Assembly (NCBI GenBank): GCA_008638375.1
Contig: CM018048.1
Span: 55,966,847-56,030,846, forward strand
DNA length: 64,000 nt
Direction of reading: 5' to 3'
Origin: Nyssa sinensis
Taxonomy: Eukaryota; Streptophyta; Magnoliopsida; Cornales; Nyssaceae
Made by a program: the position numbers and the translations under genes. Under the pieces are notes generated by a model. That model did no database searches. It saw only the letters and a program-made list of their open reading frames with translations, and was not told the origin of the DNA. Shown piece after piece: positions 24,006 through 35,639 of the stretch (position 1 is its first letter; each line of letters opens with the position of its first letter).

Positions 24006-27000
24006 TATAAACAACCAACTCTAGGTTTTCAAAGCAACTATATCCTAAGTGATTTTCTAACAGTAAATAAACATATAAATCATTCAATCAACTTATAAAA
24101 TACTCCTAAACTTAACCCTATTCCTTACTTAGCAAAATATCATACCTAAAAGGGTTTTTCTCAACCCTTGTGAGTTGTGTTTACTGTGCAGCCAAACTGA
24201 TCAGTGAGAATGTATTCCTTGACGTGAGGAACAACTTCCTAGAAGGAAGTCTTGTGAAAATCTAAACCTAGAAATGTGTTTTGGAAGCTTGAAGATTTGA
24301 AAACCTAGGTTTTCTCTTCATTTTTCTCCCATGCGCGGCTACTGCTGCTTCTCTAGACCATTTCTCTCATTTTTTTACACTAAGTTCTATATTTATAGTC
24401 AAGGGGCAAAGGGGGCAAAATGACCCTTTTGCCCTTAATGAGTTCGGGACCCCGTTACACTACAACTCGTCCCGAAACGTCTCAATTTGATGTTTTGTTT
24501 TAGCCAAAGTTCTTAAAATTATTTTAAATGATATTTTTCAAAAAATTTTATTTTCGCCTGTGGCCGGGTCCACCCAGGATGTCCTTTTGGTCTAATTTTT
24601 TAAACTATCTCTGATTAGTCTCAAATTTTCACAAGAGGTGTATTTTAATATTCTAAGAATATTTCTCTTCTATGATATACTCTAAATATATTCTTAAATA
24701 TAACTTATGTCTAAATATACATGTGTAGTGCCCTTAGCAAATAGTGTATGCATAATGTCTTACTGACAAAAATGAAAAATTTACCCTGATTTTTCAGATC
24801 TTTACAGTTTCTTTGACATTTTTAATCTTAACTGACTCTATTTTTGAATTCAGTGGCCCTTTAAACCTTAGGGCTAGGTCCCATATCTTTCCTCGGGCCT
24901 CACCAATATCTTATTTACCCATTAAGGATATTTTAGTAATTTTGCCTTTTCACATGTTTCATTTTTTGGTACTTAATTTGATAGTTTGGACTCTACCATT
25001 GAGTTTAAAATGTCCAAAATATTTAAGATGGACTATTTTTTACATTTAATTGGCCTTAGTCATGGCAAAATCGTAATTTCACATTTTATGTATTTAATTT
25101 TTTAGTGCTTTGTTTGCAAAAATGGATTTCGTCGTTGAGTCTGGAACGTCAAACAAAGTCGGAATAAACCCTTTCTGATATTCAACTATGTCACTAAGGA
25201 CATAACAATAATTATTATATTTTACGTGTCTAATTTTTTAGTACCTTGTTTGGTAAAATGGACCCCACTATTGGGTCTAGAACGTCAAAAAAGTTAGGGA
25301 TAGACCCCTTTTTATTTTATTTGGCAACCCATAGCATTTTATTTAATTAAATTATTTATTTATATATTATATATTTATTATGTGAGATATTACCACAAGG
25401 CAATAAGTGGACAAGTGGTTAAGGGTTAGGGCTTTCATGCATGTGGTCATGGGTTTGAGACTAGGGAGTTGCGCTCCCCCCTTTTTTTGTCTTCTTCTTT
25501 TTCTTAAGACAAATAATAGATAAATGGACAAATCAAGAATTAGTTATCCCTGTTTTGTGTGCGGCTATAAAATTCTTTCACTAACTTCACCAAATGGTCC
25601 CAAATGAATTTTAAAACATTTAAATTACTAATTAAAACAACACAGTATTTGTGGTCCATTAAGCGCCCAGGTCGAGTCCAAACCCAAACCCGAAAATCGA
25701 CCCAAGTTCGACCCATTTTATTCGTCGTCTTCCTAACCATAAACCCTAAAAATTTCAGCCCTAAATTTGTGCGATTTTAGACACAGTTTTGGTCTGTTTT
25801 CAATCTTAAAGTGGTTATGGAGGTTCTATATACATTTTAGCATTGAATTCATAGATCGAAACAAGCTAAATAGCTCGGTTTAGCTTCGATGAACGCTTTG
25901 AATATTCAATCCTATCTCATTAATTTCTCATTCTTTTTGAGTTTGGTTTGTTGTATTGTTTTCCTCTCATCATGGGCTTTCATTATCTATCATCATTCAC
26001 AAGTTTAGTGTATGTTTTGATCAAACGCACTTCGAAGCCTATACTTGCAACTTGGGTTTTCTCCCCCATCATTGATTTATTTAAGCCAATTCTTATTATT
26101 TTAGGACATCTAGATTAAGTTCCAACCTTCCAAATCCAATTTAGTATAGGTCGAGTCAGACCCAAGTTCGGAGGTTCAACAATGACAGCTTGAGGTTCTT
26201 TATGTTTCAGGTCTCCCTTTTTAGCTTAACTATGTTATTTTTACTTCAAAAATATAAAGGAAATTAAAACGATATCAAAACTTACCTATTGAAGCCCAAA
26301 AGAGGATTTCCCTCTCCTTTATCTACTTTTTCTCCTCGAACCTATTGCTTTTTTTTTTTTCTGCCCACGCCTAGCTCTCTATTATTCTTATCTTACATAG
26401 TTTTTCCTAGGGTTTTCAATGTATATATAAACGTATATATATACATTTTCTACATTCCTTCGCCCTTCTCTCTCTTTACCTCCCTTTTCCTCCAATCCTC
26501 TTCTCTTAACAGGGTTGGTAGCTTCTTCTCTATGCTCATTCTCTTTCTTGCTTGAAGAGGCAGCCCACTCTTTGCCTTTTCTCCCTCTAATCACATGCAC
26601 ACACAACACACACTCACATCTCACACACTTAAACACACACACACACACATACCACATACGATTTCCCTCTTTTATACACACACACATATACTTTTATATG
26701 TAGGCACCCATATATATTTTTTGTATGTGCATATATGTATATATATACACATGTATTTTTCTTTCTATTTTTTTACTTATTTTATGTATGTGTGCATATC
26801 ATAGTATTAATGTATGTATATACATATATACATATTTATATACATATAACATTAAGTTGTCTTGTGTGTATGTGTTTTATTTCTTTTCCTTTCATCACCT
26901 TCGGTTGGTGATGTATTTGGTCACTTAGTCTTCTTAATCTAGGTTAGGTTAGATCTGTTCAAGGTTAGGTTAAGTTTCCTAACCTTAGCTTATAATACTT

Positions 27001-27098
27001 ACACATTTCTCAAAGTCTTAATAAGATATTCTATTGGTGTTACTTTTATTGCATTGCACTAGTTTACCCTAATTCATTGGGTAAGGGTGTTACAGGGC

Positions 27099-27697
27099 CA
27101 CCTTTTGTGGCTATTGATTAATGCTCCATGATATATAGATATAATATATAATTTTAAAAATGTAAAGGAAAATAAAACAAAATACAGTTCTTCGAGGATT
27201 GAACCCTCAACTACAAGGTTTAATATCTAACACTCAATCTAACAGGCCATAGTTGTGGCTATGTAATAAATTCACCAAGTTTAATTACTTATATAGTTTA
27301 TTGATAGATTTTTTTTTTTTTTTTAAAAAAGATTACTCTAAATGATTAAAAGCTAATTAAATCCCGAATTCTAATATTTTTCAATGTCCCAGAGTCAATA
27401 ATAGAGTTCGTATCAGTAAACGAGATGTTAGAAAGTGAGAAACGTAAAATGTATTAATTATGAATAAATCCCTAATGATTGATTAAACCACTATATGAAT
27501 CGAAAAAAATGTAAAGAAACCTACCCTCAGGTTTTGAGGTCCTCTATATCCAAAAATGAGGTCTATTCAGGCTAGAAACACTAAATAAGTAATGATTTAG
27601 AATAAAATATATTTTGATTACGTGCTAAATTAAATGTCATTTGATCTATGTTATAGGATTACAAGAGGGAAAAAAAGGGACAAGTGATTAAAGGGAC
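27099..27697. other. Intergenic with a tRNA-like (SINE-type) patch
   Basis: On the minus strand at about 27260-27185 a B-box-like GAGGGTTCAATCCTC and an upstream TGGCCTGTTAGA suggest a tRNA-derived SINE relic. It lacks tRNA pairing and a discriminator, so it is not a tRNA gene. The rest is unassigned. Confidence 0.35.
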
Positions 27698-27877
27698 AAA
27701 GCTGGCATGATAAAACATACTTTATAATTCGTATAATATGATACTTAATTTCTGAAACCATTTACCTTTAAATAGGTTAGGGGGTGGTTATGAAATTACC
27801 TCTTTAAAGGTAAAGGGTTTCACAAATTAAGTATCATATTATACGAATTATAAAGTATGTTTTATCATGTCAGCTTT
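27698..27877. repeat. 180 bp near-perfect hairpin (MITE-like inverted repeat)
   Basis: The left arm begins AAAGCTGGCATGATAAAAC and the right arm, reverse complemented, begins AAAGCTGACATGATAAAAC. The arms are about 75 bp with only a few mismatches and a loop of about 27 bp. No coding capacity. If transcribed it would fold into a long stem. Confidence 0.85.
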
Positions 27878-28965
27878 GATTACAAAAATTCATGAAATGT
27901 TGTTTATTATACAACTACTCTTTCAATATAGAAGCTTTAGTATGAAACTTCATGAAACGTTGAACTACGTTTACAAATGAAGTTTCATTATACATTGCTT
28001 TAGATGAAATGATTTATGTATCTTGCTATTATTAAATGAAAACTTGGATCCTTCTGGTTTGGAAAACCAATGGTAGAGTGCTGGATTTATCCAATGAACT
28101 TTGTTTAGCTCACCTCATTCGCCTCCCTAGCTTTCAGGTATACTAAAGGAAAGCTAAGACATGAATGTTAGCAATATACGAGAGAGGATGGCATTGAGGG
28201 AAGGAAAATCTAGAAGAAACTAGATGTATAGCTTAACGTTAATTCATGACTATGAGTCCAAATGTAACATTATGAAACAGAATGAGTATAGTCGTGACTT
28301 GCCTTTAAAGGCATGCGAATGTAGTTATATTAAAATACATATAGACAAGCTTTGATGTAAATAAATGACATGTGCCAGGAAATTAAGAATTTATAATAAT
28401 GTTATCAAAGAAGGTAGGATGAAAAGTTTGTGATAGCATGATATGACATGTTAATGTATCGAATGAGTTGCATAGTATGTACTTTCACTTATTATTACAA
28501 GATAATTATATTTGGCAGCTATAACGCTATCGATTCTCAAAAAATTTTGCCTGTTGTGTTCCAAATTTTTCAGAGAATATAATTTAGGTTGTGAAACAAA
28601 GTGTATGTTCTTTTTTAAAAAAATAATAATAAGAAATAAATGGTGTCTCACACTCCATAATTTATTGAAATGGATAAGAACTCTGAAAAGGGTTTTGCAA
28701 TGTAATCCAAATAATTAGAGAAACTAAAAGGAAACATGAGATATTAAATGGGTTTGATAATTCAACCAATTAATCTAATGCCACATTACTCAAAGTGGAG
28801 TGGCTATATTGCTTGATAGTAAATGCACACAAGGGCGAGAGGTACACGTGTAGTGAAATTAGGTAGAAGTTAGGCATAAGACAAAAAAATTAGGTGCATC
28901 AAAGGAAGATATAGAAACAAAAGAATAGCATAGCAAATAACTCCAACAGCATGAAAAGTAGGACT

Positions 28966-28972
28966 ACCTACC
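28966..28972 (+). promoter_or_regulatory. AC-I element (ACCTACC)
   Basis: ACCTACC is a classic R2R3-MYB binding site of phenylpropanoid promoters. It lies 247 bp upstream of the MYB start codon, so the gene may be regulated by itself or by related MYBs. The sequence is seen; the function is inferred. Confidence 0.4.
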
Positions 28973-29177
28973 AAATCCAGCACTAACTTAATTGCAACCA
29001 CTCGTCTTTCTCACCAACTTGGTCAAATACCTGCAAAAGTTGAGGTCCCGAGTCAATTGCCCTCTGCAACCCCACCACTTTCCATTTTCCATTCTGTACC
29101 ATTTAAATTCCTTCCCTTCCCTTTTGTGATCTTCAAGTTCCTATTTTGAAGTTCCTAATTTCCCCTCCAAGTTCCTA

Positions 29178-29180
29178 ATT

Positions 29181-29215
<35 letters not shown>
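29178..29215. repeat. CT microsatellite in the MYB 5' leader
   Basis: A run of about 15-18 CT units ends just before the ATG at 29219. Such runs are common in plant 5' leaders and are length-variable. Confidence 0.85.
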
Positions 29216-29218
<3 letters not shown>

Positions 29219-29220
<2 letters not shown>

Positions 29221-29642
29221 GGGCAGATCTCCTTGCTGTGAGAAAGAACACACCAACAAAGGGGCATGGACCAAAGAAGAAGATGAGCGCCTCATCAACT
29301 ACATCAAAGCTCATGGTGAAGGCTGTTGGAGGTCTCTTCCCAAAGCTGCCGGTAAACCCGAATCACAACTTCAAGAGAGAGAGTGCGCTCTCTTTGCTGT
29401 GTATATATATAGAGAGAGAGGATTAAAGTCTTACATATATATTTTTTTTATAACTCGGTTCGGGCCGAGTAATGCGGGGACTTGTCTCTTTTCTTTGATG
29501 TAGGTTTGCTTAGATGTGGCAAAAGCTGCAGGCTTCGATGGATAAACTACCTTCGGCCTGATCTGAAGAGAGGAAACTTCACTGAAGAAGAAGATGAACT
29601 CATCATCAATCTGCACAGCTTACTCGGAAACAAGTAAGACCC

Positions 29643-29685
<43 letters not shown>

Positions 29686-29767
29686 ATATATATATATATA
29701 TGCATGTAAGTTCATTTTAGATCATATGGATTCAAACCCACTTTTCGTAAGGACAAGACGTGATTCC

Positions 29768-29808
<41 letters not shown>

Positions 29809-30569
29809 AATGTGGATATATGTATATGAGTTCATCTTACATCATATGGGCTCAAAACCACTTTTTATATGAACAAATCGCAACTGCGTTGAGATGGTCT
29901 CTTGTTTTGGCCTCGCATATATATCATATTTGATCATATGGACTCATACTCACAAATCCTTCATTGTTTTGGCCCTTTAGATGGTCTCTTATTGCCGGAC
30001 GGTTGCCAGGAAGAACCGATAATGAGATCAAGAACTACTGGAACACCCATATCAAAAGGAAGCTCTTCAGCCGCGGAATCGACCCGCAAACGCACCGTCC
30101 TCTCAACGCAGCACCTACTAACACCACCAGTACTAGTACTAGCACTTGCAGTGGCAATCACAATACAAATAATAACAGCAACAGCAACAAATCTCAATTA
30201 GAATTCCAAGCTATATCGATGCCATTGACAACAGTACTGCCTGAGTTGTTTATGAATAACTTGAATTGCAATGCCAGTTTCAAGAGTAGAACCAATTCCA
30301 CCGACGACTCAAATAGCAGCAGCGGTGCAACAGATGAAGAACTGCACACAGGAATCAATCTTGAGCTCTCTATAAGCCAACCCAATCCGTTTCAAACTTC
30401 TTCAATCAAAATGAAAGAGTGGAAGCAGCAGCAGCTCTCGCGCACGCAAGCTGTTTGCTTGCGTTGCCATCTAGGCTTCAACAGCCAAGCTTGTAGCTGC
30501 ATACCCATGACAACAACAATCAGTACTACAGACAATCTCCAAAGGTATTATGGGCCTTTGGATTTGTAA
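29219..30569 (+). CDS. R2R3-MYB transcription factor, subgroup 4 repressor-like (MYB4/MYB308 type)
   Basis: Three exons: 29219-29351, 29504-29633 and 29981-30569; all borders GT-AG; 283 aa. The R2 repeat starts after [18 protein letters not shown] and R3 spans about 68-113 ([13 protein letters not shown] ... [11 protein letters not shown]). Intron positions are the standard ones for R2R3-MYBs. The tail has the [11 protein letters not shown] stretch after R3, an EAR-like LELSIS motif at about 214-220, and a CX2CX8CXC motif (Cys 247, 250, 259, 261). These mark subgroup 4 repressors of phenylpropanoid and flavonoid genes (family knowledge). In the bHLH-contact signature [DE]Lx2[RK]x3Lx6Lx3R, residue 80 is Asn (codon 29608-29610) where Arg/Lys is expected; all other positions fit. 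Poly-Thr/Ser/Asn runs lie at 133-160. The gene looks intact. The exact orthologue cannot be named from the sequence alone. Confidence 0.95.
29648..29880 (+). repeat. Tandem duplication with CT/TA microsatellites in MYB intron 2
   Basis: Two units of roughly 115-120 bp each consist of a CT run, a TA run and GTTCAT(T/C)TTA(G/C)ATCATATGG. They begin near 29648 and 29766. A third partial echo (TTTGATCATATGGACTCA) lies at 29928-29945. Confidence 0.7.
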
Positions 30570-31286
30570 AGCTTAGAAATAGTTTTAGTATATATATAGT
30601 TGTCAGCTTCTCTCGTATAATTATCTCCATTAGCTAGTTGGTCATCAAAGAAAATGGAAATGTACAAGACTTCTGTTACACTTTATTCTCAATTTTTCTT
30701 GATATGGTCTTGGATACTGTCATGTCATACCTATGTTATTAAACAGTAAATAATATGACATACACCTAAAGTACTTTGAAAAAAAAAATTGAGAGGAACC
30801 TTGTGCCAAGGAATGGAAATTTGAGAATCTTTTTCATACATGCTTCAAGGGTTTAAATTCAATTAGGACGCAGCAATCTAAAAAAGCTCTTAAAAATGAA
30901 GAGGAGTATTTCTCTTTACTGTTAGAGCTTCAATGTGCCATTGTTACTCTCCAATGCCCGGCTATCTCATTTGGCAATGTCGTCTTCACAAAGATTGTTG
31001 TTGTGCTAAAATGATGGCATTCTTATCATATGTGTGATTCAAAATTCAAATAGCTTTTACATTGGAGATTAATTTTATTCTAGCATAAAAGTATGCTCAA
31101 TCAATATATCTATTGCCTTATTTAAAAAGTTGTTTTATATGTGATTATGTAAATCAACAGAATTGAAGAAGCGATAAGGACATATGTTAAATCAACAATC
31201 CATCTCTCCATCCCCATACCTAAAATGGATAAGGCTTTTACCAGAATTGGAGTCTCGAGTTAAGTCAACACAAGCAACTCTCCAAT
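30570..31286. other. MYB 3' flank, unassigned
   Basis: Presumed 3' UTR then intergenic DNA; no gene seen. It ends with the left CCAAT target duplication (31282-31286) of the gypsy element. Confidence 0.5.
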
Positions 31287-32449
31287 TGTTAGCCCCTTGA
31301 GGGGTTAACAAGGCCAAGGCATTGGTAAGCCTCAACCAATGCCGAGGCCAAGGTGGGGGTGGCTTGTCATGGACACCTTTACTTGATGATTGGGATGTCT
31401 TGATGGATTTTGACTCGGTGTAGCTTGTGTATGCATGACTTGGGCAACAAAGGTCAAGGCAGCACCTTGACAACAGTTGGTGCGCACTGACGGCCTTTGG
31501 CAAGATGTAGGCGCACAGAGGGAGCAGCTTAGCTTTACAAGTGATTGTGTCTACTCCTGTCAGATGAATAGATTGTCCTTAGACATATATAGAGGGGTAC
31601 CTCTCTGAGGCGCCCATGGGCGAGTAACTCATGCGGCCTAAGACCTTGGCACCTTTCGGGGCAAGGCATGTTGCTGTTATAAGCTGGGTTTGACATGATG
31701 GTCTGATTTTCATCACCAAGAGTGGTGGTATATGGTGGCAACGGTTGACAAACATGACCAAGCCATGAGTGGGTATGGTTTGGCAGGGTTGACAAGGAAG
31801 CATTGGTGGGATTAAGTAGTGCGCTGATTATAGGCCGAGTACACATAGCCATGTCCTTGAGTGAGAGCTTCGGGTGGCATTAGCGCTGACAGCATAGGTG
31901 GCAGCAGTTGCTGGTCTGGCACAAGACAAGGCTGTCTAAAGGCAGACAAGGAGAACTGCCTGCTGTGTTGGTGCATTGATCTAAGGGCTCGCATTATATG
32001 CAGAAGTGAGATGAACTACTTGCTTATTATGTGGTGCAAATCCAAGGCTTCAGACAGCTCTAGTAGTTGGGGGTGTCAACTGCAAGACACAGGTAGTTGT
32101 CTGTGACAGAACCCTAGCATTTGGGGTGTTACTGCAGGCATGTGCGTGTCACAGACACATACATGATCGGTTGTGATTTTTGTCTATAAATACAATGTAA
32201 TAGGGGGCCGGGGTGCAGATATAGAAGAAAGTGTGTTTTTCTTGTCACGCAACCCTAAAGCTGTGTATTCCTATACTGTGTGAGTGAAGTAAAGGTTGGG
32301 AAGATTTCCTATAATCTGTGTGTCTTTTGTGTTGCTGTGTTCATTTATATATGCCTCTTGGCATGAGTGTGTGTATTGGCTGACTAAGATAGTGTCTTAG
32401 TGCCGCACAAGACAGAAAAATTCAGAAACGAAATTTAGACCCTGTGACA
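31287..32449 (+). repeat. 5' LTR of the gypsy element
   Basis: 1163 bp, TG...CA. Contains CTATAAATACAATG near 32193, likely the retroelement TATA region. Confidence 0.93.
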
Positions 32450-32451
32450 AT

Positions 32452-32463
32452 TGGTATCAGAGC
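32452..32463 (+). promoter_or_regulatory. Primer-binding site (initiator-Met tRNA type)
   Basis: TGGTATCAGAGC lies 2 bp after the LTR end and is complementary to the 3' end of plant initiator-Met tRNA. Confidence 0.9.
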
Positions 32464-32477
32464 ACAGTTTGACGACT

Positions 32478-33516
32478 ATGGCTGGTGGTACTGCGAACGA
32501 GGCCTTGAAAGATCAAGTGTCCCGCTTAAAAAATTTCGTTGGTTCCTTGAAGATGATGGCGCTGTTCCACTTTCTGTTTCAACAGAACAACACACCATCG
32601 AGTTGGTGGACTTGCGGAAGATCCTTGACGATTTCATGACAGAAATGAGTGCCAGAATCACCAACATCATGGAGGATGTGGTGTCCCTGATATACGTCAT
32701 GAAAATCAACCTCAAGTGCTTGGAGGATGATGTAGCCCTCGTCAAGAAGTCTGTCCCTGCCCACCTAGGTGCCATCGGAGAGGTGTCCTCCAAGATCAAA
32801 GTCCCTGAACTGAAGGCTTTTTCTGGTGCCAGAAAGTCGAAGGAATTGGAGAATTTTCTTTGGGACATGGAGCAGTATTTCAAGGCTGCTGCCTGTGTCC
32901 CCGACACAGAGAAGGTAACCATAACCAGTATGTATCTTGTAGGTGATGCCAAACTCTGGTGGCACACTAGAGTGCAAGATGATCTGAATGCTGGACGACC
33001 ATGGATCGAGATATAGGAGATCTTGAAGAAGGAACTGAACGATCAGTTCCTCCCTTGCAACACTGCATGGGTTGCTCGGGATAACTTAAAAAAGTTGAAG
33101 CACACCGGCATAGTGAGGGACTATGTGAAAGAATTCACTTCCCTGATGCTTGACATCCAGAACATGTCAGAAGAGGACAAACTATTCAACTTCATGTTTG
33201 GACTCCAAGCATGGGCGCAGGCTGAATTGCAAAGGCAAGGAGTAAGAGACGTTTCTTCTACAATTGCTGCAACAGAGGGGCTGGTCGACTTCAAGGTTGT
33301 TAGATCCACATCCTTAATAGAAAAGAAGAAGAACAATGGCGGGAAGAAGGTCAAAGACAAACAATCCAGAAATGCTAAGAAGCAGCATGATAGAAAGAAG
33401 AAGAAGGGAAGTAACAGTATGGCACTTCCAAGTCCAAAGGAGAAACAAGCCAAAACAAGGGCAAGCCCACGAATAGCTGTTTCCTTTGCAATGGCCCCCA
33501 TCGCCTAAGAGACTGC
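32478..33516 (+). pseudogene. Gypsy gag, broken
   Basis: Starts MAGGTANEALKDQ at 32478, then shifts frame near 32545 into a long stretch typical of the retrotransposon gag fold (KAFSGARKSKELENFLWDME, DAKLWWHTR). An in-frame TAG lies at 33014-33016, after which the same frame continues (LNDQFLPCNTAWVAR). A second frameshift near the end is needed to reach the zinc knuckle CX2CX3HX4C at 33478-33516. Not translatable as one protein. Confidence 0.9.
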
Positions 33517-33540
33517 CCAAAATGAGAGAAACTGAGTGCC

Positions 33541-35530
33541 TTGGTGATTGACAACAAGGACTTAGACAGCGACTCTGATGTTCCAACCAGAGTCAATCCA
33601 CTTCAGTTATTGAATGCCATCACTGTGCAGAAGTCGCAAACTCAACGTGGTTTGATGTATGTGCAGGTTAAGGTGAATAGCAAGGATGTTCGAGCAATGG
33701 TGGATACTGGAGCCACTCACAATTTTGTAGCCTAACGAGAAGTGGCTACCTTTGGTTTAAAACTGGATCAGAACACGAGCAAGTTGAAAGCAGTTAATTT
33801 GGAGGCCAAACTTGTCCAAGGTACAACATAAGAAACCCTCAACATTGGTGCTTCAGAGGGACTGTGCAATCTGATGGTAGTACCCTTGGACGATTTCGAT
33901 TTGAATCCTTGGAAACGAGTTCTTCGTGAAGGCCAAAGTGATGGTCATGCCTCATCTTGGTGGCATGATGATTATCGATGAGAAAGCCACATGCTTTGTC
34001 CTTGCTGTTTACTGTGACCAAAGCAAGAAGGAAGGGAAGAGGAAGACATGGATACTCTCTGCAATGCAGTTGAAGACTGGACTGCGGAAATGTGAAAAGA
34101 CTTACCTTGCAGCCTTGGTGGAGATCAAGCCCGACAACACTATGAAAGTTCCGGATGATATAGTTGACTTGCTGAAGGAGTTTGCAGATGTCATGCCACC
34201 AGAACTTCCTAAGTCCCTTCTACCCCGATGAGCAACTAATCACAAGATCGAGTTGGAACTTGGTGTAAAGCCTCCTACACAGGCTCCTTACAGAATGACG
34301 CCTCCCCTAATTGGCAAAATTGAGGAAGCAATTGAAGGAACTCCTTGATGCAGGGTTCATTCAGCCTTCAAAAGCCCATTTTGGAGCCCTAGTGTTGTTC
34401 CAGCGGAAGCAAGATAGTTCAATGAGGATGTGCATTGACTATCGGGCCCTGAACAAGGTGACTATAAAGAACAAGTACCCAGTCCTGAATGTTCATGACC
34501 TCTTTGACAGACTGAGCAAAGCTTCCTACTTCACAAAACTTGGACTTGCGCTCAGGCTATTGGCAAGTGCGGATTGTTGAGTGAGATGAGGCCAAGACTG
34601 CCTGCATCACCCGCTACGGATCGTATGAGTTCTTGGTGATGCCCTGTGGCCTAACTACTGCACATGCCATATTCTGTAACTTGATGAATGATGTTCTTTA
34701 CAAGTATATTGATAAGTTTGTTGTAGTGTATCTTGATAACATTGTAGTCTACAGTGAGACTATTGGAGATCACTTGACTCACTTGAGGTTGGTTTTCAGT
34801 AGCTTGAGAGAAAACCAACTCTATGTAAAGAAGGAAAAGTGTGAGTTCTGCCAACAAGAAGTGATGTTTCTTGGCCATTGGGTCAGTAATGGCAGAGTTC
34901 AAATGGATGAACGGAAGGTGAAGGCAATTCTTGATTGGCCTGCACCAATTAAAGTGTCAGAACTAAGATATTTTCTTGGACTTGCTAACTGTTATCGCAG
35001 GTTTATCAAGGGTTACTCTAAAAAGGTAGCGCCCTTGACTGACTTGCTAAAGAAGGACAATCGGTGGGATTGGAATGAAGTATGCCAAGCAGCCTTTGAG
35101 AAGCTGAAGCATGTAGTGGCTTCGGAGCCAGTGCTGTGCCTGCTAGACTTTGAATTGCCCTTTGAAGTCCACACAGATGCCCCTGACAGAGCCTTGGGAG
35201 GGGTTCTGGTCCAAGAAAAACATCATGTTGCCTTCGAGAGCTGGAAGCTGAAGATGCTGAGCAAAGGTATTCTGCTCATAAGAAGGAGATGACTGTAGTT
35301 GTGCACTGCTTGGACACTTGGAAGCACTATCTGATGGGGACTCGGTTCACGGTGGTGATAGACAATGTTGCCAACACCTACTTCAAAACCTAGAAGAAGT
35401 TGACTCTCAAGCAGGCCTGCTGGCAGGAGTTCTTAGCAGAATTTGATTTTGAATGGGTTCATAGACCTGGCAGTCAAAATCAAGTTGTTGACGCTTTGAG
35501 TAGGAAGGTCGTGTAGGAGTATGTTGCTGC
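33541..35530 (+). pseudogene. Gypsy protease, reverse transcriptase and RNase H, broken
   Basis: The protease motif MVDTGATHNF is near 33697-33726, followed by a TAA at 33733-33735. RT wording runs from about 34250 (KPPTQAPYRM) to 35000, with frameshifts near 34300 and 34555. The RT active site, normally YLDD, reads YLDN; the Asn codon is 34738-34740. RNase H starts near 35160 ([16 protein letters not shown]), then the frame breaks at about 35225 and continues to the HRPG ... VVDALSRK end near 35510. Clearly inactive. Confidence 0.92.
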
Positions 35531-35639
35531 CCTATCCAACCTGTAAACTTATTTGCTGTAGTGTGTGAAGGACTTTTCTTAATCAGATAGTGCTTATGAG
35601 AAACTGCGACAACAAGTCAGAGATGGACATGTTCGCAAG

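Larger units (their letters stand above)
21848..27098. repeat. Long repeat block, probably an old solo LTR or LTR-derived element
   Basis: Begins around CACGCCCCGAATTTC and ends AAGGGTGTTACA, wording typical of plant long-LTR retrotransposon ends. Inside are short ~22 bp degenerate repeats (22200-22350), a GC-rich island, tandem 41 bp and ~146 bp repeats, CA/TA microsatellites (26600-26870) and a tRNA-like patch at 25400-25470. No gag or pol wording is seen on either strand. Boundaries and class are uncertain because no target duplication was found. Confidence 0.35.
27878..29218. other. Upstream region of the MYB gene
   Basis: No gene or named repeat is seen. It contains an AC element (listed separately) and, just before the MYB start codon, a CT microsatellite. 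An ATTTAAATT stretch near 29102 could serve as a weak TATA-type element. Confidence 0.45.

Noticed and set aside
25400..25475. Possible tRNA gene (AAGTGGTTAAGGG ... GGGTTTGAGACT)
   Set aside because: Has tRNA-like box wording but no paired acceptor or anticodon stems that I can trace; probably a tRNA-derived patch in an LTR or SINE.
26289..26928. Cys/Val- or His/Thr-rich frames near 26.3-26.9 kb
   Set aside because: Translations of CA/TA microsatellites.
32476..32967. Long minus-strand frame antisense to gypsy gag
   Set aside because: Shadow of gag coding on the opposite strand.
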